Below are positions 33,575 through 43,002 of a stretch of 64,000 nt of DNA, one piece after another (positions within the stretch are counted from its first letter, which is position 1; every line of letters starts with the position of its first letter). The stretch spans positions 29,795 to 93,794 of the forward strand of contig NZ_JACSUD010000009.1 of the NCBI RefSeq assembly GCF_014385435.1, in the 5' to 3' direction. Source of the stretch: Alloprevotella sp. Lung230 (GTDB lineage Bacteria; Bacteroidota; Bacteroidia; Bacteroidales; Bacteroidaceae). The position numbers and the translations under genes were made by a program. Below the pieces are notes generated by a model. The model was not told where the DNA came from. It worked only from the letters and a program-made list of their open reading frames with translations, and ran no database searches.

Positions 33575-34819
33575 TTAGTCGTGGTTCATCGGAGGGCGGT
33601 TGGTCTTTTCAAACTGGGATCGGGCATAGTCGAGGGTGATGGTGAGCTCCTTTTGTCCGGAGGAGGGGGCTTCGAACATAGCGTCCATCATGATGGTTTC
33701 GACAATGGAGCGGAGGCCGCGGGCACCGAGCTTGTAGTCGACGGCCTGGTCGACGATGTAGTCGAGCACTTCGGGGGCGAAGGTAAGCTTGACGCCGTCG
33801 AGGGCGAAGAGTTTGATGTATTGCTTGACGATGGAGTTTTTGGGTTCAGTGAGGATACTGCGCAGGGCGGTGCGGTCGAGAGGTTTGAGGTAGGTGAGGA
33901 CAGGCAGACGGCCGATAATCTCGGGGATGAGACCGAAAGACTTGAGGTCTTGGGGCTCGACGTACTGCATGAGGTCGGCGGTGTCGATTTTCTGGAGGTT
34001 CTGCACGGAGTTGTAGCCTACGGTGTGGGTGTTGAGACGTTGTGCGATTTTCTTTTCGATACCGTCGAAGGCGCCGCCGCAGATGAAGAGGATGTTGTGG
34101 GTATCGACGTGGATGTAGTCTTGGTCGGGGTGCTTGCGTCCGCCCTTGGGGGGGACGTTGACGATGCTGCCTTCGAGGAGTTTGAGCATACCCTGCTGCA
34201 CACCTTCTCCGCTGACGTCGCGGGTGATGGAGGGGTTGTCGCTCTTGCGGGCGATTTTGTCGATTTCGTCGATGAAGACGATGCCTCGCTCGGCTTTGGC
34301 GACATCGAAGTCGGCCACCTGGAGGAGTCGGGAGAGGATGCTCTCAACGTCTTCGCCCACGTAGCCGGCTTCGGTGAAGACGGTGGCGTCGACGATGGTG
34401 AAGGGGACTTTGAGGAGCTTGGCGATGGTGCGGGCGAGGAGAGTCTTTCCGGTGCCGGTGGAGCCTACCATGACGATGTTGCTCTTCTCGATTTCGACGC
34501 TGTCGTCTTCGGCGGTGCCGAGGCTTCGGATACGCTTGTAGTGGTTGTAGACGGCTACGGAGAGGTAGCGCTTGGCGGCGTCCTGCCCGATGATGTATTG
34601 GTCGAGGTATTCTTTGATTTCTTTAGGGGTGGGGAGGGGGCCGAAGTCTTCGACGGCTGCGGGTCGGGCTTGGGCGAGTGTTTCGTCGGCAATGCGTTTG
34701 GCCTGTTCGGCGCAGTCGTTGCAAATGAAGCCGTCAACGCCGGCGATGAGCATCCCCACGTCGCTCGATCCGCGTCCGCAGAAGGAGCAGTGGTCTTCGT
34801 GGTGTGTTCGTTTTGCCAT
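33575..34819 (-). CDS. clpX: ATP-dependent protease ATPase subunit ClpX
   Basis: 414 aa. The N-terminal zinc-binding domain has HCSFCG and FICNDC. The AAA+ core shows Walker [14 protein letters not shown], Walker [12 protein letters not shown] and [14 protein letters not shown] (RKH-adjacent sensor region). The C-terminal domain has [11 protein letters not shown] and [13 protein letters not shown]. Unfoldase that feeds ClpP. It begins 12 bp after clpP in the order tig-clpP-clpX. Confidence 0.95.
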   Translation of the reverse strand: MAKRTHHEDHCSFCGRGSSDVGMLIAGVDGFICNDCAEQAKRIADETLAQARPAAVEDFGPLPTPKEIKEYLDQYIIGQDAAKRYLSVAVYNHYKRIRSLGTAEDDSVEIEKSNIVMVGSTGTGKTLLARTIAKLLKVPFTIVDATVFTEAGYVGEDVESILSRLLQVADFDVAKAERGIVFIDEIDKIARKSDNPSITRDVSGEGVQQGMLKLLEGSIVNVPPKGGRKHPDQDYIHVDTHNILFICGGAFDGIEKKIAQRLNTHTVGYNSVQNLQKIDTADLMQYVEPQDLKSFGLIPEIIGRLPVLTYLKPLDRTALRSILTEPKNSIVKQYIKLFALDGVKLTFAPEVLDYIVDQAVDYKLGARGLRSIVETIMMDAMFEAPSSGQKELTITLDYARSQFEKTNRPPMNHD

Positions 34820-34831
34820 ATAGGGGAGAGG

Positions 34832-35497
34832 TTATTTGCGGTTCAGAACGCGGTCGATCATGCCATATTCACGGGCTTCTTCTGCCGTCATCCAGTAGTC
34901 GCGGTCGCTGTCGGCCCAAACTTTGTCGAAGGTGGTATGGCTGTGATCGGCGATGATGGTGTAGAGTTCTTTTTTGAGCTTCATAATTTCACGGGCCGTG
35001 ATTTCGATGTCGGAAGCCTGGCCTTGTGCACCGCCGAGGGGCTGGTGGATCATGACGCGGCTGTGGGGGAGGGCCGAACGTTTGCCTTCCTTGCCGGCGA
35101 CGAGGAGGACGGCGGCCATTGAGGCGGCCATGCCTGTGCAGATGGTGGCAACGTCGCTCTGGATGAACTGCATGGTGTCGTAGATGCCGAGGCCGGCGTA
35201 GACGCTGCCTCCGGGACTGTTGACGTAGATGGAGATGTCCTTGCCGGGGTCGGTGCTGTCGAGGTAGAGGAGCTGGGCTTGGAGAGTGTTGGCGGTGTAG
35301 TCATCAATCTGCGTGCCGAGGAAGATGATGCGGTCCATCATGAGGCGGCTGAACACGTCCATCTGGGTGACGTTGAGCTGTCGCTCTTCGAGGATGTATG
35401 GGTTGAGGTATTGGTTTTGCGCCGCCACGACATCGTCCAGCACGAGGGAGTTGATGCCCATCTTTGAGGTGGCAAATTTGCGGAAATCTTGTGTCAT
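34832..35497 (-). CDS. clpP: ATP-dependent Clp protease proteolytic subunit ClpP
   Basis: 221 aa. Catalytic Ser in ICTGMAASMAAVLL, His in HSRVMIHQPLGG, and the Asp region DRDYWMTAEEAREYGMID. The N-terminal extension before MDRIIFLGTQID is a little longer than in E. coli, as is usual in Bacteroidota. Forms the tetradecameric chamber for ClpX. Confidence 0.95.
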   Translation of the reverse strand: MTQDFRKFATSKMGINSLVLDDVVAAQNQYLNPYILEERQLNVTQMDVFSRLMMDRIIFLGTQIDDYTANTLQAQLLYLDSTDPGKDISIYVNSPGGSVYAGLGIYDTMQFIQSDVATICTGMAASMAAVLLVAGKEGKRSALPHSRVMIHQPLGGAQGQASDIEITAREIMKLKKELYTIIADHSHTTFDKVWADSDRDYWMTAEEAREYGMIDRVLNRK

Positions 35498-35545
35498 GTT
35501 GTGGGTTTGTGTTTTTTTTGAGGGGTAGAAGTTCAGACGAAAATG

Positions 35546-35582
35546 AGGGGCGAATGGGAAGAACGTTTTCCCATTCGCCCCT
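35546..35582 (-). terminator. hairpin between tig and clpP
   Basis: Perfect 14-bp stem AGGGGCGAATGGGA/TCCCATTCGCCCCT with a 9-nt loop. The following minus-strand tail is weak (CATTTTCG). It may be a terminator or a partial attenuator that uncouples tig from clpPX. Confidence 0.7.
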
Positions 35583-35615
35583 TGGTCAGAGAGTTGAGGA
35601 TGGCCTTCAGCTCGA

Positions 35616-36962
35616 TTAGTTGTTGAAGAGCTTTTGGAAGTCTTCGACGCTCACGCTCTTGTGGTTGAGAGTGACAACGGTCTTGAGAGATTGTGCGAGC
35701 TTTTCGTCAATGCAACGTTCCACAAGACCGTTCACTTGGTCACGGTTCTTGAGCATTTCGCCGGCATACTGTTCGAGATACTCTTCGGGCACGTTGTTCA
35801 TACCATATTGCATGAATTGGAAGCGAGCAGCTTTCACGGCCTGTTCTTTCACGTCAGCATCGTTGACTTTTATTTCACGAGCCGCAACCAGTTGCTCCTT
35901 AATCAGGTGCCACTTAAGTTCTTCAATGCTCTTTTCGAAGTTCTTCTCAACATAGTCTTCACCCTTTTCCTTGTTTTGCTCCTTCATAAACTTCTTGAGG
36001 AGTTCGAGGGGAAATTCGAGGTTGCCCACTTTCTCTTCGGCATACTTGCGCACATCGAGAAGGAACTTGTAGTCGCTGTCAGCTACAAACTGCTCGGCTT
36101 GCATTTCCTTCACCTTGTTGCGGAATTCTTCTTCACTCTTCACCGTACCTTCTTCAAAGACGCGGTCGAAAAGTTCTTGATCGATGGCAGCAGGCACAAA
36201 GCGGCTGATTTCTTCAACTTGGAAGGTGAAGTTACCTTTGTGGTTAGGTGCTTCTTCCTTGCTCACTTTGAGCAGAGCAGCGAGTTCGTTTTCGCTGTGT
36301 GCTTCGGCAGGATTGAAACTGATAACGTCATTGACTTTTGCGCCATCGAAGATTTTCTTTTGATCCTCGCTCTTGAAGTAAGCGGGCATAAGGCTTGCTT
36401 TCTCGATGTTGATACCGCCTTCCAACACATTACCATCGGCATCTTGTTCGGCCAAAACACCACGGAGGATATCCTTATCGGCATATACCTCTACATTTTC
36501 AGGGTGACCGGCTTGTTGGGCAAAGTTCTTGATTTGGTTGTCAACGAGTTCATCATTTACCTCGATGTCGTAGTAATCCACCTTGTCTTTCGCAGTGAGT
36601 TCAATTTTGAATTCAGGTGCCAAAGCAATGTCAAAGACGAATTCGAAATCGTCTGCATTTTCAATGTCTTGGGGCTGTTGCTTTTCAGACATCATGGGTT
36701 CGCCGAGGATATTCAGCTTATTTTCTTGAACATAGTTCATCAATTTTTCACCCAGGATTTGGTTCACCTTGTCGGCTTTCACCTGCACGCCGAAACGCTT
36801 TTGAATGAGCGATGCGGGTACTTTTCCGGGACGAAAACCTGGCATTTCAGCCTTTGCTGAGATATTCTTGAGTTCTTTCTTCACTGCATCCTGATAGTCA
36901 GCCTTCTCCATCTTTACGGTAACGAGGGCTGTAACACCAGACTGTTCGAGAGTAATGTTCAT
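35616..36962 (-). CDS. tig: trigger factor
   Basis: 448 aa from the ATG at 36962 (MNITLEQSGVTALVTVKMEK). The ribosome-binding domain has the signature GFRPGKVPASLIQKRFG. A central PPIase-like region and a long helical C-terminal chaperone arm follow (FPLELLKKFMKEQNKEKGED, cited in part). It binds nascent chains at the ribosome exit. Upstream of clpP and clpX in the same direction; TATCTTTG promoter box at 37081. Confidence 0.92.
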   Translation of the reverse strand: MNITLEQSGVTALVTVKMEKADYQDAVKKELKNISAKAEMPGFRPGKVPASLIQKRFGVQVKADKVNQILGEKLMNYVQENKLNILGEPMMSEKQQPQDIENADDFEFVFDIALAPEFKIELTAKDKVDYYDIEVNDELVDNQIKNFAQQAGHPENVEVYADKDILRGVLAEQDADGNVLEGGINIEKASLMPAYFKSEDQKKIFDGAKVNDVISFNPAEAHSENELAALLKVSKEEAPNHKGNFTFQVEEISRFVPAAIDQELFDRVFEEGTVKSEEEFRNKVKEMQAEQFVADSDYKFLLDVRKYAEEKVGNLEFPLELLKKFMKEQNKEKGEDYVEKNFEKSIEELKWHLIKEQLVAAREIKVNDADVKEQAVKAARFQFMQYGMNNVPEEYLEQYAGEMLKNRDQVNGLVERCIDEKLAQSLKTVVTLNHKSVSVEDFQKLFNN

Positions 36963-37080
36963 GTTGATGTTGAGATTATATGTATTACTATTTATTATTG
37001 CGTGATAAAACGGCGGCTTTCTTCGCACAAAACACTCCTCTCCCAAAGGGAGATGAGCAACGTGTCTACATTTAGCGGGG

Positions 37081-37088
37081 CAAAGATA
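37081..37088 (-). promoter_or_regulatory. -7 promoter box for tig
   Basis: Minus-strand TATCTTTG, about 118 bp upstream of the tig start codon and divergent from the fmt promoter. Confidence 0.55.
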
Positions 37089-37111
37089 GCGCTTTTTTCG
37101 CGAAAAAGACG

Positions 37112-37119
37112 TATCTTCG
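37112..37119 (+). promoter_or_regulatory. -7 promoter box for fmt
   Basis: TATCTTCG, one mismatch to TAnnTTTG, 17 bp before the fmt ATG. Confidence 0.5.
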
Positions 37120-37136
37120 CGAGGAAATTATACTAT

Positions 37137-38108
37137 ATGACCAAACAAAATCTCAGAATCGTGTTTATGGGCACCCCCGACTTCGCCGTAGAAAGCCTAC
37201 GCGCCTTGGTCGAGGGAGGATATAATGTGGTAGCTGCTATCACTATGCCAGACAAGCCCATCGGACGACATCAAACGGAACTCTCGCAAAGTCCCGTCAA
37301 GCAATATGCCATTGAGCAGGGCATTCCTGTGCTTCAACCCGAACGCCTCAAGGACCCCTCTTTCATAGAGCAGTTAAGCGCCCTCAATGCCGACTTGCAA
37401 GTTGTCGTGGCCTTCCGGATGCTTCCTGAAGTGGTATGGAACATGCCGCGCTTAGGCACATTCAACCTCCATGCCGCCCTGCTCCCGCAGTACAGAGGGG
37501 CGGCACCCATCAATTGGGCCATTATCAACGGCGACACCGAAACCGGAATCACCACCTTCTTCCTCGATCACGACATCGATACCGGACTGGTGATTCAGCG
37601 TGTGCCCGTACCCATCCTCGACACCGACAACGTGGAGGATGTACACAACAAACTGATGATTTTGGGGGGTAAATTGGTGGTTGAGACGATAGATAGCATC
37701 CTCAACGACAACATCACCCCCATCCCACAAAGCCAGCTCCTCACCGACCAACCGCTCCGTCATGCCCCCAAGATTTTCAAAGACACGTGCCGTATCAATT
37801 GGACGTGGGGAGTGAAACGTTGCTATGATTTTGTGCGAGGCCTCTCGCCCTACCCTGCTGCTTGGACGGAATTGGTGGACGAGGCAGGCAAACACACCGT
37901 TCTCAAACTCTATGCTACCGCGAAGGAGTTCAGCACGCCCCAAGAACCTATCGGCACTGTGGTGAGCGATGGCAAAACGTTTTTCAAGATTGCCCTTTCC
38001 GACGGCTATTTATCGCTGAACACCCTTCAATTGGCAGGGAAAAAGCGAATGAATGTCGCTGACTTCTTGCGCGGCTTCAAAATCAATGGCACCTTGTGCG
38101 TTGAATAA
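37137..38108 (+). CDS. fmt: methionyl-tRNA formyltransferase
   Basis: 323 aa from ATG 37137 (MTKQNLRIVFMGTPDFAVES). Formylates initiator Met-tRNA. Seen: VFMGTPDFAV, the formyl-THF site FNLHAALLPQYRGAAPINWA (Asn/His), GITTFFLDHDIDTG (catalytic Asp), and the C-terminal tRNA-binding FVRGLSPYPAAWTEL. Length and order are standard. Confidence 0.95.
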   Translation: MTKQNLRIVFMGTPDFAVESLRALVEGGYNVVAAITMPDKPIGRHQTELSQSPVKQYAIEQGIPVLQPERLKDPSFIEQLSALNADLQVVVAFRMLPEVVWNMPRLGTFNLHAALLPQYRGAAPINWAIINGDTETGITTFFLDHDIDTGLVIQRVPVPILDTDNVEDVHNKLMILGGKLVVETIDSILNDNITPIPQSQLLTDQPLRHAPKIFKDTCRINWTWGVKRCYDFVRGLSPYPAAWTELVDEAGKHTVLKLYATAKEFSTPQEPIGTVVSDGKTFFKIALSDGYLSLNTLQLAGKKRMNVADFLRGFKINGTLCVE

Positions 38109-38146
38109 CTCATGTTTCTTTCCTCCCTTCGATTCTGCACAAACTT

Positions 38147-39307
38147 ATGTCTTTACAATATCATTTCCCCAACGCCGGCGTTGGCATGACCGGTGAAATA
38201 GACCTCGAATCCGTGCGCGAAGAACTCAAAACCGAGCATCCCGAATTTCGCCATAAGCGCACGCTTCCGGCCGAGTGGGCACCCCAAAGTGCCATTCAAC
38301 TCACTTGGCCTCATAAGGATACAGACTGGGCGGATATGCTGCCCGAAGTCACCACGACCTACGTACATCTTGCCTTTGAAATCGCTCGACGACAACCGTT
38401 GCTCATTGTACATCCCGACACCACGGCTCTCCAAACCTTTCTGCAAAGTCAGCTCCCTGAGAAGGTTTTTCAAAACATCACCTTCTTCCAGTGCCCCACC
38501 AACGACACTTGGGCACGCGACCACGCTTTCCTCACCATCGTAGGAACGGAAGGCGCAGAACTCATGGATTTCCGTTTCAACGGCTGGGGTGGAAAATTTG
38601 AAGCGACGGCCGACAATGCCATCAACCGCCAACTTTTTGAAACCTCCCACCTAAAAGGCCGCTACGTCAATGCACTCGATTTCGAGCTCGAGGGCGGCGC
38701 CATCGAAAGCGATGGTATGGGTACGATTCTCACCACCGAGGAATGTTTGCTCAACGCCAACCGCCGCCGTGAAGGCGACCGCATCCCATTGGTAGACCGC
38801 ATGCAGGTGGAATTATTCCTGCAAGACAGTTTGGGCGTAGAGCGCATCCTTTGGCTGAAGCATGGCTACTTGGCCGGCGACGACACCGACTCGCACATCG
38901 ACACCCTCGCCCGCCTCTGCCCTGACAACACGATTGTCTACGTCCAAAGTCGCGACGAAAACGACGAACACCACGCCGCACTCACCGCCATGGAGAGCGA
39001 ACTCCGCGCTTTCCGCACCGCCACGGGACAACCCTATCGGCTTATTCCCGTCCCTATGCCGGATCCCATTTTCGATGAAGAAGGTGAGCGGCTCCCCGCC
39101 ACCTATGCCAACTTCCTCATCATGAACAAAGCAGTGCTCATGCCCACCTATGCTCAACCCGTCCACGACGAAGCAGCACAACGTGCCCTACAAACCGCTT
39201 TTCCGCATCACGAAATTGTGGGTATAGACTGCCGTTCACTCATCCGCCAACACGGCTCGCTTCATTGCGCCACGATGCAATATCCTCGCGGCGTCTTCAT
39301 CCCCTAA
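38147..39307 (+). CDS. aguA: agmatine deiminase
   Basis: 386 aa. Converts agmatine to N-carbamoylputrescine. Guanidine-modifying-enzyme fold with the substrate and catalytic blocks NDTWARDHAFL, HGYLAGDDTDSHID and, at the C-terminus, GSLHCATMQYPRG with the nucleophilic Cys. It has an N-terminal extension of about 35 residues before the first conserved block (LPAEWAPQSAIQLTWPH). Followed 16 bp later by aguB, completing an arginine-decarboxylase-dependent putrescine route. Confidence 0.93.
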   Translation: MSLQYHFPNAGVGMTGEIDLESVREELKTEHPEFRHKRTLPAEWAPQSAIQLTWPHKDTDWADMLPEVTTTYVHLAFEIARRQPLLIVHPDTTALQTFLQSQLPEKVFQNITFFQCPTNDTWARDHAFLTIVGTEGAELMDFRFNGWGGKFEATADNAINRQLFETSHLKGRYVNALDFELEGGAIESDGMGTILTTEECLLNANRRREGDRIPLVDRMQVELFLQDSLGVERILWLKHGYLAGDDTDSHIDTLARLCPDNTIVYVQSRDENDEHHAALTAMESELRAFRTATGQPYRLIPVPMPDPIFDEEGERLPATYANFLIMNKAVLMPTYAQPVHDEAAQRALQTAFPHHEIVGIDCRSLIRQHGSLHCATMQYPRGVFIP

Positions 39308-39323
39308 ATCCTCCACCACGCTC

Positions 39324-40199
39324 ATGAAAGTTGCTCTCATCCAGTTGGCTTGCACGGCCGATGTCGAAGCCAACCAACAAAAAATCGCTCTACATATTGA
39401 TCAAGCCGCCCAGCAGGGTGCTGAACTTGTGGTATTGCAAGAATTGCACAACAGTCTCTATTTCTGCCAAACGGAAGACACCCACCTTTTCGATTTGGCC
39501 GAACCCATTCCCGGCCCTTCCACCGAGTTCTACGGAAAAATTGCGGCACAACATCAAATTGTGCTCGTCACTTCTCTCTTTGAACGCCGTGCTGCAGGAC
39601 TCTATCATAACACAGCCGTTGTACTGGAACGTGATGGAAGCATCGCCGGAAAATACCGAAAAATGCACATTCCTGACGATCCGGCCTACTATGAGAAATT
39701 CTATTTCACCCCTGGTGATCTTGATTTCCAGCCCATCGACACCAGCGTCGGCCGACTCGGCGTGCAGGTATGTTGGGACCAATGGTATCCCGAAGGTGCA
39801 CGACTCATGGCGCTCCGTGGTGCAGAACTCCTCATCTATCCCACCGCCATCGGCTACGAGAGCAGCGATACTCCCGAAGAGCAGGAACGCCAGCGCGAAG
39901 CCTGGACCACGGTACAACGCGGCCATGCCGTAGCCAACGGTCTGCCCGTCATTGCAGTCAATCGCACCGGACACGAGCCCGATCCGAGCGGACAGACTCG
40001 CGGCATTCAGTTTTGGGGCAGTTCCTTCGTTGCCGGCCCTCAAGGTGAAATGCTCTATCGCGCCCCTAAAGACGAGGAAATCGTGCAAGTGGTCGATATT
40101 GATTTGAAACGCTCTGAAAATGTTCGCCGCTGGTGGCCCTTCCTCCGCGACCGCCGTATCGAACACTTTGCCCCACTCTCTCAGCGTTTTATTGACTAA
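39324..40199 (+). CDS. aguB: N-carbamoylputrescine amidase
   Basis: 291 aa, nitrilase superfamily. Catalytic triad: Glu in VLQELHNSLYF, Lys in GKYRKMHIPDD, and Cys in GVQVCWDQWYPEGAR. It releases putrescine, CO2 and ammonia from the AguA product. The tail WWPFLRDRRIEHF is typical of the plant/bacterial AguB type. Confidence 0.95.
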   Translation: MKVALIQLACTADVEANQQKIALHIDQAAQQGAELVVLQELHNSLYFCQTEDTHLFDLAEPIPGPSTEFYGKIAAQHQIVLVTSLFERRAAGLYHNTAVVLERDGSIAGKYRKMHIPDDPAYYEKFYFTPGDLDFQPIDTSVGRLGVQVCWDQWYPEGARLMALRGAELLIYPTAIGYESSDTPEEQERQREAWTTVQRGHAVANGLPVIAVNRTGHEPDPSGQTRGIQFWGSSFVAGPQGEMLYRAPKDEEIVQVVDIDLKRSENVRRWWPFLRDRRIEHFAPLSQRFID

Positions 40200-40214
40200 G
40201 TAAGGCTATTTTTA

Positions 40215-40396
40215 CAGCAAAAAAACTTTTACCAGACAGCAATACCAACAGATCAAGTTCCACGTACCAATAATGCTATTGAGTCACCAAATTCGATGTT
40301 AAAGATGAAGTTGCGACTCCACGTGGACTTTCCATTGAAAAAAGAGAATCTCTAATTGGAAGTATATTAAGAGGCTCCAAGACCGATAAACACTAG
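40215..40396 (+). pseudogene. probable frameshifted C-terminal remnant of a transposase
   Basis: Frame 1 reads PTDQVPRTNNAIES and then MLKMKLRLHVDFPLKK. After a one-base shift within the A/G run near 40340, the next frame continues RESLIGSILRGSKTDKH and stops at 40396. The TNNAIES...KLRxH...LKKR pattern resembles the C-terminal end of several DDE transposases, in which a Glu sits in a T/S-N-x-x-E block. No upstream portion and no ends are visible. Low confidence. Confidence 0.35.
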
Positions 40397-40439
40397 GCTT
40401 TTGAGCTAATATAGGAGTACATTTGACCATTAAGCCGTC

Positions 40440-41168
40440 TTATAGTTGGTGAAAGGCTCTTTGGGCAATGTAGTGTAGCTCCTTGGAGAGAGGAAGGATT
40501 TCTCGAGTCCAAACGGCTTCATCATACCCCCACGCAAAGGGTGCGCTGTAGCTGTCCCATATTAGGCTTGCTTGCTGATCTACGGCCTCAATGAGGGGGC
40601 GAATGTCGAGTACTTCGCCAGCACGATCCATCATGATGTGCCAGTTCTCAGCTGGGGATCTGTCTGTCTGGGTAGATCCCTCTCCAGAGAGGAAACATAC
40701 AAATTCACCGGTGTCAAAGGGGAAGAGCGTGTGACAGGTGGCTAGATCATAAATGTGGTGAGCTAATAATTCTGGCAACTGTTCGTCGCTGTAGCCGAAG
40801 GTGGATATATACAACGCTCCACGTAAGATGCCGGCTAGGTTTCTACAGACCGGTGCAAAGGCGTATTTTGAGACTTTAGTCGTTAAGGCTGCATTCCTGA
40901 TGAAACTAATGGCACTGTCAATCTCTCTGCGTCTAGCCTTTATGTAGGTTATCTGCTTGAATCGCCAGGCTGACATTAGGGTCATGGATTGCTCTATGAC
41001 TCTCAAGTGCTTGTCCCTGCGGTCTGTCGGTGTGTCGGTCAGCTCTGCGATTCGTATCACCGCCTGTCTCCAAAATGGAATTAGAGTACTTACCCAAGCA
41101 TGATGTAGCTTAAATAGCTCATTGGGGTCTTCTTTCTGGAGAGCTTCTCTCACCTCTATAATGGTCAT
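40440..41168 (-). CDS. orphan hypothetical protein (242 aa)
   Basis: Not recognised. A soluble, mostly helical protein with many Trp and Arg residues; no signal peptide or membrane helix. Visible landmarks: LHHAWVSTLIPFWRQAVIRI, RREIDSAISFIRNAA, FGYSDEQLPELLAHHIYDLA. Codon use is less GC-rich than in neighbouring genes. It sits alone between a transposase remnant and tRNA-Ser/ISL3, so it may have been acquired. A TATCTTTG box at 41213-41220 (minus strand) could be its promoter, and its 5' leader repeats TTTGAA and TTGGGAT. Confidence 0.65.
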   Translation of the reverse strand: MTIIEVREALQKEDPNELFKLHHAWVSTLIPFWRQAVIRIAELTDTPTDRRDKHLRVIEQSMTLMSAWRFKQITYIKARRREIDSAISFIRNAALTTKVSKYAFAPVCRNLAGILRGALYISTFGYSDEQLPELLAHHIYDLATCHTLFPFDTGEFVCFLSGEGSTQTDRSPAENWHIMMDRAGEVLDIRPLIEAVDQQASLIWDSYSAPFAWGYDEAVWTREILPLSKELHYIAQRAFHQL

Positions 41169-41212
41169 TGTATTTGAATTTGAATTGGGATTGGGATCTG
41201 AATCTTGCTGTA

Positions 41213-41220
41213 CAAAGATA
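41213..41220 (-). promoter_or_regulatory. -7 promoter box for the orphan gene
   Basis: Minus-strand TATCTTTG, 44 bp upstream of the start at 41168. Confidence 0.5.
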
Positions 41221-41359
41221 GTGCAGGGAGATCAAGGTGTATGCTAACCTAGAGCCAAGGCATGGCGGGCTCGGTGTGCGCCTTAGATCTGATCGGGAAA
41301 TTTCAGAGTATGGGATAGCGAGCTCGTGTCTCAAGTCGAGGCCACTTCATAAAAGAAAA

Positions 41360-41386
41360 GTGCCGTAACCTTATTAGTTACGACAC
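41360..41386 (-). terminator. intrinsic terminator of tRNA-Ser
   Basis: Stem GTGCCGTAAC/GTTACGACAC (one mismatch), followed on the minus strand by TTTTCTTTT. Confidence 0.75.
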
Positions 41387-41392
41387 TAACTG

Positions 41393-41477
41393 CGGAGAGA
41401 GAGGGATTCGAACCCCCGGTACCTCTCGGTACGGCAGTTTTCAAGACTGCTGTAATCGACCACTCTACCATCTCTCC
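41393..41477 (-). tRNA. tRNA-Ser (anticodon TGA)
   Basis: Minus-strand cloverleaf: acceptor GGAGAGA/TCTCTCC, anticodon stem GCAGT/ACTGC with loop CTTGAAA (anticodon TGA), a long class II variable arm (CCGTACCGAGAGGTACCGG) and T-loop TTCGAAT. The 3' CCA is not encoded (CAG follows). Confidence 0.93.
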
Positions 41478-41587
41478 TAAAGTGAGGGAAGCAAAGGTGA
41501 ACTTTACGACACCTATGTGGGAATTCAAATCGTGGTGCTCTGAATTCGGGTGCAAAGATAGGCATAATTTTTGAATTTGGCAAATTC

Positions 41588-42703
41588 TCAATATCTTTTT
41601 ATCTTGAAAGTACGAGAAATGTACGCCGCGACATTTGGAGTGATGCTGCAATCGTGTAGCGCATATAGCCTTAACTCAAAGTACCTTTCGTCCCTAAAAC
41701 CATAAGCCACTCTCTTCATGATCTTTATCTTGTTGTTTATCTCCTCTACTTTTCCTGTCGATATGGGGCAGTCGTACCATGCAAGAATACCGGTTCTATA
41801 AGCCATGATCGTGTCGGCCATTTTCATCAGCTGCGGCACTTTGCTCTCTCGCGCCTGTTTTACCCAATCGTGTATGACCGTTTCGGCTGCTTGCTTATCG
41901 GGCTGTGTCCATCTCTCTCTGAGTTGCTCTTTGAGATAGCATGCCTGTGAGAGGGGCTTGTTCATATCCAAGGCATTGTCAAGCCTTGTTCGATACTCCT
42001 TGTCGAAGATATCCGCTCCATTGCGTAGCAACAGATAACGTGTCCCTTTCAACACTTTGCGCTTGTTGATGTCCTTTTCCATCTTATATTGCGCCCTGCG
42101 TATATCGTCCAACTTCTCATTCATGAGTTTGACCACATGAAAATGGTCGAAGACATGCACGGCGTTCGGGCAGTTTTCAAGTACAGAGGAGATAAAAGCT
42201 GCCGAGAGATCGGTGGCGATATACTTGATGTCGAGCTTCTTCCTTCTGATTCTTTTCCAAAATCCGGCCAAAGCATCGGCTGCCTTTCCTTGACCCACAT
42301 AGAGAATCCCACCGCTCTTGAGATCAACCACGATGGTTTTGTACACATGTCCTTTTCGGACGGCAAAGTCGTCTATGCCTATGCTCTCGACTCCCTTAAT
42401 GCAGGGCGGAGCATAATGATATTCAAGATGATGAGTGTGAATCGCCTTGATTGTGTCCCACGACACACCCAAGAGATGGGTTGCATCTTTGAGTGTCATC
42501 TCCTTTAATAGATCGACCACATATCTTGCAAAGCGACGAGTGTAACTGTGACTGCCCGGGGCAAAGGATATCCGTTCCTGGCAATCATAGTCACAAGCCT
42601 CATACTTACACTTATAGCGGCGGACTTTCATCCGCAGAATCACCTTTTTGCCACCGATCGGAAGGCTTATAAAGTCACGAATGCGAAAACCATTCTTCAC
42701 CAA
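41588..42703 (-). CDS. ISL3-family transposase, probably defective
   Basis: The DDE core is present: ESIGIDDFAVRKGHVYKTIV (first Asp), YIATDLSAAF and VFDHFHVVKLMN (second Asp region), and CPISTGKVEEINNKIK (Glu), all typical of ISL3 transposases. TTG at 42703 is the first usual start codon, but the family's N-terminal zinc ribbon (KCCPKCG, then CKYEAC) lies partly upstream. In-frame codons continue to 42781 (ATC) before a TGA, without ATG, GTG or TTG. The C-terminus runs past the left terminal repeat: after ITPNV it reads AAYISRTFKIKRY, whereas the other end of the element encodes ITPNVG plus a stop. Both ends therefore look damaged. Confidence 0.8.
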   Translation of the reverse strand: MVKNGFRIRDFISLPIGGKKVILRMKVRRYKCKYEACDYDCQERISFAPGSHSYTRRFARYVVDLLKEMTLKDATHLLGVSWDTIKAIHTHHLEYHYAPPCIKGVESIGIDDFAVRKGHVYKTIVVDLKSGGILYVGQGKAADALAGFWKRIRRKKLDIKYIATDLSAAFISSVLENCPNAVHVFDHFHVVKLMNEKLDDIRRAQYKMEKDINKRKVLKGTRYLLLRNGADIFDKEYRTRLDNALDMNKPLSQACYLKEQLRERWTQPDKQAAETVIHDWVKQARESKVPQLMKMADTIMAYRTGILAWYDCPISTGKVEEINNKIKIMKRVAYGFRDERYFELRLYALHDCSITPNVAAYISRTFKIKRY

Positions 42704-42935
42704 ATGGGGATGACCGCACTTGGGACAGCATTTCGGAGATCGTTTACTTTCAATATATAAGATGATTGTATTACCTTTGATTCCTCACTCAGGCAATTGT
42801 GTTGATACAATCCCCAAGCATGATATAGAAAACTGCTGTTCATAACTGTACATTTGTTGCTGGTTAGTCAAATATACAAAATGTTCGGCAGTTTTCGCTT
42901 TTTTTAATGCCATCACTCCAAATGTCGGATGAACC
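41629..42935. mobile_element. ISL3-family insertion sequence with a truncated left end
   Basis: A 17-bp inverted repeat CGACATTTGGAGTGATG at 41629-41645 has its complement at 42911-42927. At the right, the repeat continues outward through GGATGAACC to about 42935, where a family-typical GG end would be. The left copy lacks this outer part. The resulting length, about 1.3 kb, is normal for ISL3. No target duplication could be paired because the left border is altered. Confidence 0.7.
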
Positions 42936-43002
42936 AAAAATCTTCGTGCGCGGTGCGGCCCTCTGACGTTTTGTGAGGAAAGGTGGAAGCTATCGTGGCC
43001 CG

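Noticed and set aside
33527..35122. 531-codon open frame on the plus strand, Val/Gly/Glu-rich
   Set aside because: Antisense of clpX and clpP, which have complete catalytic motifs on the minus strand.
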